DNA from: Candidatus Omnitrophota bacterium
Lineage (GTDB): Bacteria > Omnitrophota > Gorgyraeia > JABMRN01
Assembly (NCBI GenBank): GCA_028702395.1
Contig: JAQVOV010000116.1
Coordinates: forward strand, 1-5,045
DNA: 5,045 nt
Direction: 5' to 3'
Position 1 is the stretch's first letter, and each line of letters starts with the position of its first letter. A model generated the notes under the pieces. That model was not told the DNA's origin, did no database searches, and saw nothing but the letters and a program-made list of their open reading frames with translations. A program made the position numbers and the translations under genes. This document shows, in pieces, positions 4,942-5,045 of this stretch.

Positions 4942-5045
4942 ACTAGTGTCCGGTTAAAGTTTTTTATTATTCTATAACTTGTTCTTTTTCAATATGTTAT
5001 ACAGAAAATATCATTTTTCGACTTGAATTGTGTTTTATACTTAAA
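4942..5045. other. Gene-free AT-rich right edge, possibly the end of an insertion element
   Basis: This stretch starts with ACTAGTGTCCGGTTAAAG directly after the hairpin pair and then turns very AT-rich, with stops in all frames I checked. The GTGTCCGGTTAAA word looks to me like a terminal inverted repeat of an insertion sequence continuing to the right. I cannot see the partner end or a transposase, so this is a weak suggestion. Otherwise I see nothing here. Confidence 0.25.

Overview
The window is AT-rich bacterial DNA. Its core is a compact rightward gene cluster for cobalamin-dependent methionine synthesis. The synthase has the short layout: homocysteine, pterin and B12 modules, with the reactivation domain encoded by a separate gene. 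That layout is known from Thermotoga and Clostridia. Short palindromes and tandem repeats crowd the gaps and also run into coding sequence. This resembles draft genomes of uncultivated lineages such as Omnitrophota or Elusimicrobiota, but that placement is a low-confidence guess from style. No rRNA or marker gene is present to fix it.

Layout, left to right. Positions 1-92 hold a hairpin-rich repeat. Positions 93-298, read on the minus strand, hold a cobalamin riboswitch aptamer followed by an intrinsic terminator; the gene it controls must lie beyond the left edge. Positions 299-585 hold only palindromic repeats. A minus-strand gene (586-1089) encodes a small polytopic membrane protein. Positions 1090-1453 are again a mosaic of repeats. 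Three overlapping plus-strand genes follow: a stand-alone MetH reactivation-domain protein (1454-2086), a four-helix-bundle protein of the 23S rRNA intervening-sequence family (2083-2448) and metH (2439-4883). The end of metH runs into an inverted pair of hairpin repeats (4881-4941), and the last 100 bases hold no gene.

The methionine genes fit together simply. MetH moves a methyl group from methyltetrahydrofolate to homocysteine through cobalamin. The upstream protein supplies the domain that binds AdoMet to rescue oxidised cobalamin. The four-helix-bundle gene between them has no evident place in this pathway.

The most interesting observation is that this middle gene is bracketed by two inverted arrays of a 7-bp tandem repeat (consensus RGCCAGW). 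The arrays have overwritten the C-terminus of the upstream protein and the N-terminus of MetH. Every reading frame stays open, and the start codon of metH lies inside the intruding gene. A third array of a related 7-mer sits in frame in a MetH interdomain linker, and an unrelated 7-mer array lies in front of the membrane-protein gene. My inference is that the four-helix-bundle gene and its arrays are a mobile cassette that inserts without breaking operons. This rests on sequence structure alone.
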